NCBI GenBank assembly: GCA_023382675.1
Contig: JAHDWN010000003.1
Coordinates: forward strand, 1,662-64,136
Length of the DNA: 62,475 nucleotides
From: Anaerolineae bacterium
GTDB lineage: Bacteria; Chloroflexota; Anaerolineae; Aggregatilineales; Phototrophicaceae
Direction of reading: 5' to 3'
Shown here piece after piece: positions 18,143-26,877 of this stretch. A program made the position numbers and the translations under genes. The notes under the pieces are model-generated. The model had not been told where the DNA came from. It ran no database searches and saw only the letters and a list, made by a program, of their open reading frames with translations. Numbering within the stretch: the first letter of the stretch is position 1; every line of letters begins with the position of its first letter.

Positions 18143-19111
18143 ATGAAGAAGATTGTCGTTCACGCATATGGCGACCTGGATGCCCTGAAGCTCGAAGACG
18201 CGCCGGTGCCGGAGCCGGGCGCGGGCGAGGTGCGCGTCAAGGTAGCCGCCGCCGGGCTGAACATGATCGACACCTACAAGCGGTCGGGCGCGTATCAAGC
18301 GCCGCTGCCGTTCACACCGGGCGAAGAGGCGGCAGGCACTGTCGATGCTGTCGGCGCAGGCGTGACGCTGTTCCAGCCGGGTGAGCGTGTCGCCTACGCC
18401 TTCTCCCAGGGGGCGTATGCCGAGTATGCGCTCGTCCAGGCGGAGAAGCTCGTTCCTGTGCCGGAGGGGCTGGAACTGAAGATCGCGGCGGCGGCGATGC
18501 TCCAGGGCTTGACGGCGCATTACCTGACGCACGACACCTTCCCGCTCCAGCCGGGCCACACCTGCCTGATCCACGCGGCGGCGGGAGGCACCGGGCAGCT
18601 CGTGGTGCAGATCGCCAAGCTGCGCGGCGCGCGCGTGATCGCAACCGTATCGACCGAGGAGAAAGCGGCGATTGCGCGCGAGGCGGGCGCGGACGAGGTC
18701 ATTCTGTACACCGAGCAGGACTTCGAAGCCGAGACGAAGCGGCTGACGGGTGGCAAGGGTGTGGACGTGGTCTACGACTCGGTCGGCAAGGACACGTTCG
18801 ACAAGAGCCTGAACGTGCTGCGTCCACGCGGCTACATCGTGCTGTTCGGGCAGTCGAGCGGGCCGGTCGCGCCGCTCAGCCCGCAGGTGCTGAACGCCAA
18901 AGGCTCGCTCTTCCTGACGCGACCGTTCCTGGGGCATTACCTGTTGGATCGGGCGGAACTGCTGCGGCGCGCGGACGACATTCTCGGCTGGGCGGCCAGC
19001 GGGCAGATCAAAGTGCGCATCGACCGGACGTTGCCGCTGTCGGACGCCGCCGAGGCGCACCGGATCATCGCCTCACGTGGGACGAAGGGCAAGATCCTGC
19101 TCATCCCGTAG
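18143..19111 (+). CDS. NADPH:quinone oxidoreductase-like MDR protein
   Basis: A 322-residue zinc-free medium-chain dehydrogenase/reductase of the QOR type. Substrate-domain features include [16 protein letters not shown] and [16 protein letters not shown]. The NADP-binding Rossmann motif is [15 protein letters not shown], followed by GADEVILY. No structural or catalytic zinc cysteines are present. It should reduce quinones or similar electrophilic carbonyls one or two electrons at a time with NADPH. GGGAG lies upstream of the ATG. It appears monocistronic; a GCGGGTC/GACCCGC hairpin (19131-19147) follows without a T-run. Confidence 0.92.
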   Translation: MKKIVVHAYGDLDALKLEDAPVPEPGAGEVRVKVAAAGLNMIDTYKRSGAYQAPLPFTPGEEAAGTVDAVGAGVTLFQPGERVAYAFSQGAYAEYALVQAEKLVPVPEGLELKIAAAAMLQGLTAHYLTHDTFPLQPGHTCLIHAAAGGTGQLVVQIAKLRGARVIATVSTEEKAAIAREAGADEVILYTEQDFEAETKRLTGGKGVDVVYDSVGKDTFDKSLNVLRPRGYIVLFGQSSGPVAPLSPQVLNAKGSLFLTRPFLGHYLLDRAELLRRADDILGWAASGQIKVRIDRTLPLSDAAEAHRIIASRGTKGKILLIP

Positions 19112-19130
19112 GCGGTTCGTGGGGTGATCC

Positions 19131-19147
19131 GCGGGTCACGGACCCGC
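19131..19147. other. Short hairpin after the quinone oxidoreductase gene
   Basis: GCGGGTC, loop ACG, GACCCGC: a 7-bp perfect stem. It lacks a T-run, so termination is only possible, not shown. It stands between two convergent genes. Confidence 0.4.
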
Positions 19148-19297
19148 CAGGTGAAATGTGCAAAGGGGAGCGCTATTTCTCAGAGAAGAATATGCCACCC
19201 TTCCTGCGCGCCGAGTTGTCTTCGATTTAAGCGCCGATGCTATCCACATCACACGCGTGATGGTGAGTTTGTACGTGCTGACGATCACCCTCAATGC

Positions 19298-22200
19298 TCA
19301 AGTCGTGGGTGCAGGGGGAGTCATGAAGGGTGTACGCGTCGGCATGAGTGTCGGCGTGGACGGAGGAGTGTCCCCATCACATAATGGTGTGACGCCGAAT
19401 GCCACTCGCTGCGCGCACGTCAGTTCGGGCACGTACCGGTTTGCGAGTGTCCAAGCTTGAAGTTGGTCGAGCGTATCATGCCGCCAGAGGATAGCGGTTC
19501 CATCCCTTGATGCGGTGACGATCTGTGTCCCATCCGGGCTGAATGTCGCGCTCTCGACCGCACCAGTGTGTCCCCTTAAGCGTTGGACAATGGCTCCCGT
19601 CGCCACATCCCAGACAATAGCGGTAGCATCGTTGGAGGCAGTAACAACTCGCGCCCCATCCGGGCTGAAAGCTGCGCTATAGACGAAACTCGTGTGTCCC
19701 TCCAGACGCTGAATGATAGCGCCCGTCACGGCGTCCCAAACAATGGCGGTGCCGTCTAGTGACGCGGTAACGATCCGCGTCCCATCTTGGCTGAATACAG
19801 CGCTTTCGACCGAACTCGTGTGTCCCTCCAGACGCTGGATAACGAAACCCATGGCCGCATTCCAGACAATTGCGGTATAGTCTGCTGATGCAGTGACGAT
19901 CTTGGTCCCATCCGGACTGAACGCCGCGCCATAGACCCAACTCGCGTGCTCCCCTAGTCGCTGTATGATAGCACCAGTTGTGGCATCGGAAATAATAGCA
20001 GTACTTCCTGACGTTGCGACGACCTGTGTTCCGTCTGGACTGAACGCTGCGCTGTTCACCGCGTTCGCATGTCCCTCTAAGACTTGAAGGATGGTACCCG
20101 TCGCGCTATCCCAGATTATTATCTCACCCTCAACACATCCCGAACTCTCAGTTCTAGCGCACGACGTGGTGACAACCCGCGCCCCATCTGGGCTGAACGC
20201 CGCGCTACTGACTCCATCAGTGTGCCCCTCCAGACGTTGGAGGATAGCGCCTGTCGTGGTATCCCAAACGATGGCGGTGTTGTCGCTTGACCCAGTGACA
20301 ACCCGCGCCCCGTCAGGGCTGAACGCCGCGCTCTCGACCGAATCTGTATGTCCATGCAGATGGTGGAGAACGACGCCAGTCGAGATGTCCCAGACTATGG
20401 ACGTGTCGTCCCATGACGCGGTGACGACTTGCGTCCCGTCCGGGTTGAACGCCGCGCTATGGACGAAACTCGTGTGTCCCTCCAAGCGTTGGAGGATGGT
20501 ACCCGTTGCCGTGTCCCAGATGATAGCCGTACTATCCCATGACGCGGTGATGACCTGAGTCCCGTCCGGACTAAACGCCGCGCTACTGGCCGTAGATGTG
20601 TGACCCTTCAAGCGTCGGAGGATGGTACCCGTCGCCGTGTCCCAGATGATAGCCGTACTATCCCATGACGCGGTGATGACCTGAGTCCCGTCCGGACTAA
20701 ACGCCGCACTCTCGACCGTAGATGTGTGCCCCTCCAGCCTTTGAAGGATGCTGCCAGTCGCGGTATCCCATACGATAGCGGTGTTGTCGCTTGACCCAGT
20801 GACAACCCGCGCTCCGTCAGGGCTGAACGCCGCGCTACTGACTGCGTCAGTGTGCCCCTCCAGGCGTTGGACGATAGCGCCCGTCGTGGCGTCCCATATG
20901 ATTGCGGTGTTGTCGCTGGACCCAGTGACAACCCGCGCCCCGTCAGGGCTGAACGCCGCGCTATTGACTGCGTTAGTGTGTCCCTTCAGGAGTTGGAGGA
21001 TAGTGCCCGTCGTGGCGTCCCATATGATTGCGGTGTTGTCGCTGGACCCAGTGACAACCCGCGCCCCGTCAGGGCTGAACGCCGCGTCCCAGACCCAGTA
21101 TGTGTGTCCTTCAAGGCGTTGGATGACGACACCTGTCGAGGCATCCCAGACAGTCGCGGTATTATCAAGTGATGTGGTGACGATCCGCTCCCCGTCTGGG
21201 CTAAACGCGGCACTGCTGACCCAACCTGTGTGTCCTTCAAGACGCAATCGGGCACCAGGGGCGTATGCCAGTTCGCTGAGCGTATACTCAACTGACGGTA
21301 TGTCTGTTATGCGGCTGGCTTCCAGCGCCAGCGCCAAGCCAAGCGGGTTCTCAGTGGTGGTGTCATACACGTCGCGAGCGCGAGCATCAAGCTGGACGAC
21401 AGACGCGAAATCCTCAGCCTCACGCACCTGTGTGCCGACCACAGCGACCTGCGTATCCGCTGCTGCCAGTGTCGGTTGTACACCTGCGACTCGTGTGTCA
21501 GCAACAGCCAGCGTCGGCTGGACACCCGCCACTTGTGTATCGGCTGCAGCCAACGTCGGCAGAACGCCCGCAACTTGCGTATTAGCGACGTTGACGTTGT
21601 TGGTGGCATTGACTCCAACAAGCGAAGCACCAACCGCAAAAACTATCGCTAAAACTGCTACAACGCTTCCGATAATGCTGGCGCGGCGGACATTTCGCAA
21701 TTGACGAGTACGTTTTTGGCTAGCTTGAATGTACTTCCTCTGTAATTCAGTGGGGGCTGGCTCTTTGCCGCTAGACTGTGCCAGCCATGTTTCTGCTGTC
21801 TCAAGCTCATCATCCAATAATAAAAAGCTGCTGTTATACCCCCGTCGTTCCCATTCGGCGGCGCGTAAACCCAGCGAAGTGTGTTGTTCCTTGTGGTCGA
21901 AGTCCGTTCGGATGATAACGAATAGCTCGTCAAACTTGACTTGAAAATCATCATCCGCGCGAAAGAAGAAGTAGTTGATGCGTTGGAGGTCATTTGCATT
22001 ACTGTCGAAAACGCTGTGTGGTTGCCGGTTTCCCCACATACGGCGGGTTGCATCTTGATCAGGATCGGAGAGCCGAAGCGCGATGCCCGTGATGGCATCC
22101 TCGCGTTCGCAGTCGATATGCAATACTGGAATGATGCGCTTACCCAATTGTAGGGCATACTCTATTTCAAGCTGGCACACTGGGGATGCCATGCTGTTTG

Positions 22201-22387
22201 GCGACAGCACAACTACAAAGTTGTTGGCACGTGCGATACCTTTCTGAATCTCACCCCACCATGCCTGCGAGGGGGGGATTGCTTCCCAGTCAATCCAAAC
22301 GTCTTGTCCTTTATTCGCGAGGGCTTCACGTAGCTTACCAACAAAGTCTTTGTCCAGCCTTGAATACGAAATGAACACATCACTCAT
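19298..22387 (-). CDS. Membrane-anchored TIR protein with 14 WD40 repeats
   Basis: 1029 residues. Residues 1-140 are a TIR domain: DVFISYSRLDKDFVGKLREAL, DVWIDWEAIPPSQ, then NFVVVLSPNSMASPVCQLEIEYAL, which contains the Glu at the position of the catalytic residue in NAD-cleaving TIRs. A single transmembrane helix follows at about 240-265 (SIIGSVVAVLAIVFAVGASL). Next come 3.5 copies of a 14-residue repeat (QVAGVQPTLAAADT). The C-terminal ~650 residues are 14 WD40 repeats with GHT-SAAFSPDG-WD motifs, enough for two seven-bladed propellers. There is no NACHT or AP-ATPase domain between TIR and WD40. The ATG at 22387 is preceded by GGAT. Cell-death signalling or defence is inferred from the TIR domain, not shown. 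Confidence 0.9.
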   Translation of the reverse strand: MSDVFISYSRLDKDFVGKLREALANKGQDVWIDWEAIPPSQAWWGEIQKGIARANNFVVVLSPNSMASPVCQLEIEYALQLGKRIIPVLHIDCEREDAITGIALRLSDPDQDATRRMWGNRQPHSVFDSNANDLQRINYFFFRADDDFQVKFDELFVIIRTDFDHKEQHTSLGLRAAEWERRGYNSSFLLLDDELETAETWLAQSSGKEPAPTELQRKYIQASQKRTRQLRNVRRASIIGSVVAVLAIVFAVGASLVGVNATNNVNVANTQVAGVLPTLAAADTQVAGVQPTLAVADTRVAGVQPTLAAADTQVAVVGTQVREAEDFASVVQLDARARDVYDTTTENPLGLALALEASRITDIPSVEYTLSELAYAPGARLRLEGHTGWVSSAAFSPDGERIVTTSLDNTATVWDASTGVVIQRLEGHTYWVWDAAFSPDGARVVTGSSDNTAIIWDATTGTILQLLKGHTNAVNSAAFSPDGARVVTGSSDNTAIIWDATTGAIVQRLEGHTDAVSSAAFSPDGARVVTGSSDNTAIVWDTATGSILQRLEGHTSTVESAAFSPDGTQVITASWDSTAIIWDTATGTILRRLKGHTSTASSAAFSPDGTQVITASWDSTAIIWDTATGTILQRLEGHTSFVHSAAFNPDGTQVVTASWDDTSIVWDISTGVVLHHLHGHTDSVESAAFSPDGARVVTGSSDNTAIVWDTTTGAILQRLEGHTDGVSSAAFSPDGARVVTTSCARTESSGCVEGEIIIWDSATGTILQVLEGHANAVNSAAFSPDGTQVVATSGSTAIISDATTGAIIQRLGEHASWVYGAAFSPDGTKIVTASADYTAIVWNAAMGFVIQRLEGHTSSVESAVFSQDGTRIVTASLDGTAIVWDAVTGAIIQRLEGHTSFVYSAAFSPDGARVVTASNDATAIVWDVATGAIVQRLRGHTGAVESATFSPDGTQIVTASRDGTAILWRHDTLDQLQAWTLANRYVPELTCAQRVAFGVTPLCDGDTPPSTPTLMPTRTPFMTPPAPTT
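20500..20710 (-). repeat. Near-identical tandem WD40 DNA repeats
   Basis: Two adjacent WD40 units are almost identical at DNA level over about 85 bases (20500-20584 and 20626-20710). The encoded units both read VITASWDSTAIIWDTATGTIL. Neighbouring blades are more diverged, so this is a recent duplication or gene-conversion event inside the propeller gene. Confidence 0.7.
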
Positions 22388-22564
22388 ACGGCTATCCAAC
22401 CTTCATGTTGGGAACCGAACGTTCGACGGCGACATCGTCGGGGTAGGAGAGGGAAATGAGGGACAGTACACATATCCTATCCCTGTGGTGTGAGCAGTAA
22501 CAATTACAGTATAGCCGCGTTGCAGTTGGTGAGCAAACGCCCTGCACTCGCAGATTCGTGCGTC

Positions 22565-22735
22565 TTATCCCTCACACCCCCGCACGACCTTTGCCGGAGC
22601 GCCCGCCGCGATCACGCCGGGGGGGATGTCCGCCGCGCCGCCGCTGCCCGCGCCGATGGTGACGCCCTTGAGGATCAGGCAGTTCATGCCGACGAACACG
22701 TCATCTTCGACGCGCACGGGTGCGGTCGGGGAAGG
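22565..22735 (-). pseudogene. Decayed 3' part of a hexapeptide acyltransferase
   Basis: The minus strand reads APVRVEDDVFVGMNCLILKG and ends PPGVIAAGAPAKVVRGCEG. This matches the C-terminal ~55 residues of the intact acyltransferase at 24498-25127, with a six-residue deletion in the hexapeptide repeat after TIGAGS. Similarity continues for about 100 bp beyond the stop on both copies (22455-22565 and 24408-24497), so a segment was duplicated. The first two thirds of the gene are missing, replaced by a TIR-gene fragment. Confidence 0.8.
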
Positions 22736-22865
22736 GGCCGCCGCCGTTGGTGTTGCGCGTATCGACAAACGCATCAATGCCGTGCTTGTTTTGCAGTGTG
22801 ACGGCGATGAGCGTGGCGAGCGCGGCGCTATCGGCGCGGCGGTAGGAGAGGAACGCGCTGGGCAT
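22728..22865 (-). pseudogene. 5' fragment of a second TIR-domain gene
   Basis: From an ATG at 22865 the minus strand reads MPSAFLSYRRADSAALA, then HGIDAFVDTRNTNGGGPFPD. This is the start of a TIR domain, with the strand A SYRR motif and the box-2-like region. After PFPDR the reading is lost: the sequence becomes the acyltransferase relic in another frame and stops at a TGA. It differs clearly from the TIR domain of the WD40 protein next door. It is a truncated gene joined to an unrelated fragment. Confidence 0.6.
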
Positions 22866-23002
22866 CGTCAGCCTGGATGCTCCTGAATATCATCGATAGA
22901 GCAATTATGGAGTCGATGCGTCAGGCGCGCAAATCGGACGGGAGGGCAAGCGCGATGCGTCTGTCACAGCGCTCGCCTGACCTGACTTGGGTGATGACCT
23001 GA

Positions 23003-24151
23003 TTAGCCTAAGGGGTACATGCCGTACTCGCGCACGGCTTCGAACAGCGCGATGACGTTTTCAGGTGGGATATCGGCTTGTAGGTGATTTGATGGCGCAA
23101 CCATGTACCCCCCGCCGCGCGCAAGCTGTCCGATGCGGGTTTGCACTTCCCGGCGAACATCGTCTGCGCTACCGCGCATCGCGTGCGAAATATCGATCCC
23201 GCCGACAAACGCGAGTCGATCACCGAACTCCCGTTTGATGGCGACCTGATCAAGGGCGGCAACCGGCTCCAGCGGATGCAGTACATCAATGCCGAGATCG
23301 ACAAAATCCTGCAGAAGCGCGTAAATCATACCGTCACTATGCAGCATGACCTTGATCGCAGGGTTGTGCGACCGCACCACATCAACCAGTTGTTGCACAC
23401 GCGGCTTAATATACTGACGAAACATCGCGGGTGAAATCAACAGATTTTTGTTGGACGCGTAGTCGTCGCCCGGCAATTCGATCATGTCGATATGGTCACC
23501 ACAGGCCGCCAGATAGCCATCCAGCAATCCGGTCAGCGTGGACGTTACGCGGTCTAGCAGATGAATCGCGAAGTCTTCATTCAGTGCCAGGTCCATCATG
23601 AATTCGGCTGTACCGCGTAGATCACAGGCCGTCTGGAAGATGCCGTGCGAGGCAACCATCCGTGCCACCACAAAACAACTGGTAGTGGCGCGCAAGTGAG
23701 TGGCACGCTCGCCTACGCCCGTAGTCCAACGCGGATCGCGCGTGTCCGGCCATGTCACTAACCGGTCAATGTCATCCATTTGGGTGGCGGCAGTCAGGAG
23801 CCCCGTATCGGCGTAAAAATAGGGCGTAGCACGTTTCCACACCTGGCCGTAACTATCGAGGAACGTATCCGGATCATCGGTTTGCTGAATGGGGCTGTTA
23901 GGTGCAGCCCCCGGCCATACATAGCGTGTATCAACGCCTAGCCGCTCAAAGACACGATCGTCCAAATAGGAAATATTGTGTCCGGTGCGAAATGGGACGA
24001 CCGGTTCATTCAGGTCAAAAGCCTCAAGCAGTTTGAAATATAAGTCATCAACTATTCCATAAGGTCCCCCGCCCAGCGCAGCAGGCACCCGATCTGGTTC
24101 AACATGATCCAGCGCGGCCTGGACGCGCTCACGTGAAGTTAAGGTGGGCAT
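23003..24151 (-). CDS. Uroporphyrinogen decarboxylase/methyltransferase-like (URO-D) protein
   Basis: A 382-residue member of the URO-D superfamily, the TIM-barrel group that includes HemE and corrinoid methyltransferases such as MtaA. It begins TLTSRERVQAALDHVEPDRVP, the usual opening of MtaA-like proteins, and carries VMLHSDGMIYALLQDFVDLGIDVLHPLEP and VGGIDISHAMRGS near the end. HemE substrate residues are not obvious, and such divergent members often act on methylated one-carbon compounds. The ATG at 24151 has GAGGGG six bases upstream, which decides against an in-frame extension of 11 residues. Neighbours give no pathway hint; the actual substrate is unknown. Confidence 0.82.
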   Translation of the reverse strand: MPTLTSRERVQAALDHVEPDRVPAALGGGPYGIVDDLYFKLLEAFDLNEPVVPFRTGHNISYLDDRVFERLGVDTRYVWPGAAPNSPIQQTDDPDTFLDSYGQVWKRATPYFYADTGLLTAATQMDDIDRLVTWPDTRDPRWTTGVGERATHLRATTSCFVVARMVASHGIFQTACDLRGTAEFMMDLALNEDFAIHLLDRVTSTLTGLLDGYLAACGDHIDMIELPGDDYASNKNLLISPAMFRQYIKPRVQQLVDVVRSHNPAIKVMLHSDGMIYALLQDFVDLGIDVLHPLEPVAALDQVAIKREFGDRLAFVGGIDISHAMRGSADDVRREVQTRIGQLARGGGYMVAPSNHLQADIPPENVIALFEAVREYGMYPLG

Positions 24152-24497
24152 ATGTCCCCTCGATTTCAGCATCAAGAATAACACGCTCTCTCATCATGCA
24201 TCATAAATCATGTCTTGATAAAACGTACGGACATTTGCACATCATCGTATTGGCTCTGAGGTTTTGCGCCCGCCCGTTTTGGATACCCCATGAGTACCGG
24301 CGTTCTGGGGAACCCCCATGAGTTGCCGCTCACCCTTCCGGCAAGCCCATATGTCATTCGTCGCCATTGTCTGCATCGCCGGCGCTGAGAGGAAGATGCG
24401 GATACGTGGGACAGTACGCACAGCATATCCCTGTGATGCTGGTGGTGCCAGGAATAGGATAGCCACGTTGCAGGTGGCGGGCAAGCGCCCTGGTCTC
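24152..24497. other. Intergenic region with duplicated flank
   Basis: This 346-bp gap contains, at 24408-24497, the flank that is also found at 22455-22565. Around 24284-24315 there is a close direct repeat of CCCCATGAGT. I see no gene and no clear terminator. Confidence 0.5.
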
Positions 24498-25127
24498 TCA
24501 CAGCGCCCGCACGACCTTCGCCGGGACGCCCGCCGCGATCACGCCGGGGGGTATGTCCGCGGCGACGACGCTGCCTGCGCCGATCACGCTGCCTGCGCCG
24601 ATGGTGATGCCCTTCAGGATCAGGCAGTTCATGCCGACGAACACGTCGTCCTCGATGCGCACGGGCGCGGTCGCGGCGTCGTAGGGGCGTTCGTAGCGCG
24701 TCTGCGCGTCGAGCGGGTGAAAGTCGGTATCCATGATCGTGCAGTTCGCACCGATGGTCACACGGTTGCCGATGACGATCTCCTGCTCGGCGACGATGCT
24801 GCCGCCGGTCATGCCGAAGTCGTTGCCGATGACGATGCGCGCGCCTGCTCGCCAGGTGCAGAGCACGACCGGGTGATTGGGCGCGAGCGGATTGCTGCGC
24901 AGCGTCGAGCGCAGGCTGAGCCGGTCGCCAATTGTGATCGTGCTCTGGCGGTGCTTGAGCAGCACCGGCAGGCCGTAGAGCAGCCAGCCGCGCCGCCAGG
25001 GGATGCCGGCGAGGGCGAACTTCAAACGTGCCACCGGAATCATCAGGTGGCGGATGATGCTGTTATGCGCTTTCCAGGGGGTGTCGAACAGCGCGCGGAC
25101 GTAGAAGCTCGGAGAGTAGTCGCCCAT
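24498..25127 (-). CDS. Left-handed beta-helix acyltransferase (WbbJ/maltose O-acetyltransferase-like)
   Basis: A 209-residue hexapeptide-repeat acyltransferase. The repeat region carries GARIVIGNDFGMTGGSIVA, then IVIGNRVTIGANCTIMDTDFHP with the active-site His, and DDVFVGMNCLILKGITIGAGS. The C-terminal PPGVIAAGVPAKVVR is the family ending. It should use an acyl-CoA, usually acetyl-CoA, to acylate a sugar or glycan precursor. The upstream 92-residue membrane protein gene ends 13 bp before it, so the pair is probably co-transcribed. A broken partial copy lies at 22565-22735. Confidence 0.9.
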   Translation of the reverse strand: MGDYSPSFYVRALFDTPWKAHNSIIRHLMIPVARLKFALAGIPWRRGWLLYGLPVLLKHRQSTITIGDRLSLRSTLRSNPLAPNHPVVLCTWRAGARIVIGNDFGMTGGSIVAEQEIVIGNRVTIGANCTIMDTDFHPLDAQTRYERPYDAATAPVRIEDDVFVGMNCLILKGITIGAGSVIGAGSVVAADIPPGVIAAGVPAKVVRAL

Positions 25128-25140
25128 GCAGCGCCGCGAG

Positions 25141-25419
25141 CTAGGCCGAGTCTTTGCCGGAGTCCACGTCGGCGTCGGCCAGGTCGTCCTCGTCGTCGCC
25201 GTCTTCCCAGCTAATGATCCAGATGCACAGCCCGGCGACGACCACGCAGGCGGCGATCAGCGCGATCCACTGCCCAGGCAGCAGCCCGACATCGCGCGCT
25301 TCGATCACCAGCAGCACGATCATGCCGACCGAGAGCACAATCCAGGCTGCGAGGCGCGGATGCACCATCGCCCAACGAACGGGGGGGAAACTTGCCAGGC
25401 CTTGAGATTCGCTCGCCAT
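25141..25419 (-). CDS. Small membrane protein, two helices, acidic tail
   Basis: 92 residues with two hydrophobic helices (about 24-40 and 50-70) and a strongly acidic C-terminus (EDGDDEDDLADADVDSG). The family is not one I recognise. The gene ends 13 bp before the acyltransferase gene on the same strand, so a shared transcript is likely, but nothing else indicates its role. Confidence 0.65.
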   Translation of the reverse strand: MASESQGLASFPPVRWAMVHPRLAAWIVLSVGMIVLLVIEARDVGLLPGQWIALIAACVVVAGLCIWIISWEDGDDEDDLADADVDSGKDSA

Positions 25420-25581
25420 ACGCTCACTCGCCGCTTGTAGAGAACCATCCGGCGCGGATCATACCGCAAATTGCGCGGCCTGCCCATTGCGAGGATGTTG
25501 CTTATGTTCAGCGGCGGGGTATGGCGTATACTTAAAGCGGTAAGTGCGGCGCTGCCACATCAGGAGGAAGGGCGACCGGTC

Positions 25582-26322
25582 ATGAACGACCCGATCAGCA
25601 ATATCAATCTCAAAGTCCTGCTGCTCGATAGCGATTATTACGCCCTGCAAGCCATCAACGGCTATCTCGCCTGGGATCGGCGCACGCGCGTCACCTTCCT
25701 GACTGAAAGCGCCGAGGCGATGTGGAACTACCTCGCCGAAACGCCGCTGGCCGAACTGCCGGACATCATCGTCTTCGATTCCGACCACATGGGCGGCCCG
25801 GATGCGCTCGAAGCGGCCATCAAGAAGATGCGCGCCGCCGCTCAGAACGTGATGATCCTCTGTCTGGCGCAGTTCGTAGACGAGGCGCTGATCGCCGCCG
25901 CCGCGCGCGCCGGTGCGCGGGGCTACCTGCTCAAGCACGAAGTCCGCCTGCAAATCGCCTGGGCCATCGTCTACGCGCGCGACTACGACTTCCTGGTCAC
26001 GCAGGAGATCGCCCGGCTGGCGGCGCGCCGCGAAGACATGCCGAGCCGTGTGCGCTCGGCGGCGGTGCTGCCCAAACAGCGCGAGTACCCGCATCTGACC
26101 GACCGCGTGCGCCAGGCCGTCGAGCTGTGCGTCGTCAAAGGGATGCCCGCACACCTCGCCGCTGACGAGATGGGCATCAGCCTGCACACGATCCGCAGCT
26201 ACATCAAAGAGGGCTACCGCATCCTCGAAGCCTACGACGAGACCGAGTACCCAACCTTTCTCTCGCCACAGGAGCGCGCCTTCATGCGCCTGACGCGCCC
26301 GGAAGATGACGAAGGCGATTAG
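25582..26322 (+). CDS. Response regulator with C-terminal HTH
   Basis: 246 residues. The N-terminal half is a receiver domain: the acidic pair in VLLLDSD, the phospho-acceptor Asp in IIVFDSDHMGGPDAL, and the conserved Lys in YLLKHEVRL. The C-terminal half has a LuxR/sigma-like helix-turn-helix (HLTDRVRQAVELCVVKGMPAHLAADEMGISLHTIRSYIKEGY). It should bind DNA after phosphorylation by a histidine kinase. No kinase gene is adjacent. AGGAGGAAGG precedes the ATG at 25582 by ten bases, which fixes the start over longer readings. It converges on the YkgJ-like gene with 3 bp between the ends. Confidence 0.85.
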   Translation: MNDPISNINLKVLLLDSDYYALQAINGYLAWDRRTRVTFLTESAEAMWNYLAETPLAELPDIIVFDSDHMGGPDALEAAIKKMRAAAQNVMILCLAQFVDEALIAAAARAGARGYLLKHEVRLQIAWAIVYARDYDFLVTQEIARLAARREDMPSRVRSAAVLPKQREYPHLTDRVRQAVELCVVKGMPAHLAADEMGISLHTIRSYIKEGYRILEAYDETEYPTFLSPQERAFMRLTRPEDDEGD

Positions 26323-26325
26323 CCG

Positions 26326-26862
26326 TCACGCCTCTTTCAACTCGCCCGCGTCGACGCGGTGGACGATCTCGCTCAACACGTGGTAGATGATCGGGCAGAG
26401 CGCCGTGCCGTTGATCATGTCCGCCAGCGTCCAACGGAAGTCCGGCGTGAACTGCGGATAACGGCGGCACGAGTCCGGGCGCTGCTGATAGATCGAACAC
26501 AGTTTGCCGCGCAAGAAAGCGCACGGCCTGGCCCGCAAGACACCCCATTCCCCCTCGTCCGCCGCCGTCTCATGATCGATATAGTTTGTCTCGATGCTGT
26601 CGAGCGGCACGTGCAGACCCTCGGCGAGGCGCTGCGCATCCGCCGGCGTGACGTAGACATGCAGTGAGCGGCAGCAGTTGCCGCACTGGGTGCAGTCGAT
26701 GGCGGCGCTGATCGGCGCGGCAACGGCCTCAACAAAGGCGTCCAACGGCGCATCGTCAAGACCGTCCATCGCTTCAAGCTGGTGGCGCAGGATCTCGAAG
26801 GCGTCGCGGTTCGCCAGCGCCAACCGCCGGATCGCGTCGAGATCGGTGATCAATTCCGGCAC
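26326..26862 (-). CDS. YkgJ-family cysteine cluster protein
   Basis: A 178-residue putative zinc- or iron-chelating protein. The family pattern of cysteines is complete: CTQCGNCCRS near residue 57, then RPCAFLRGKLCSIYQQRPDSCRRYPQF. The GTG at 26862 is the start. It lies 15 bp downstream of the aldo/keto reductase gene on the same strand, so co-transcription is likely. Biochemical function of the family is not established. Confidence 0.85.
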   Translation of the reverse strand: MPELITDLDAIRRLALANRDAFEILRHQLEAMDGLDDAPLDAFVEAVAAPISAAIDCTQCGNCCRSLHVYVTPADAQRLAEGLHVPLDSIETNYIDHETAADEGEWGVLRARPCAFLRGKLCSIYQQRPDSCRRYPQFTPDFRWTLADMINGTALCPIIYHVLSEIVHRVDAGELKEA

Positions 26863-26877
26863 ACTGCCGCCTGTGTG

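Larger units (their letters stand above)
22388..23002. other. Degenerate region between TIR-WD40 and URO-D-like genes
   Basis: This 615-bp stretch holds the promoter side of the TIR-WD40 gene (22388-22460), the duplicated flank (22455-22565), the acyltransferase relic and the TIR fragment. The part from 22866 to 23002 shows no coding features; it contains GC-rich, unremarkable sequence. Confidence 0.6.

Noticed and set aside
19500-21240. Regularly spaced direct repeats that could suggest a CRISPR array
   Set aside because: The period of about 126 bp equals 42-residue WD40 units in a coding frame, and repeats vary in the way protein repeats do. No short spacers or cas genes are present.
22490-22900. 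Plus-strand frames across the degenerate region
   Set aside because: The minus strand shows the true relics of an acyltransferase and a TIR gene; the plus frames are their antisense.
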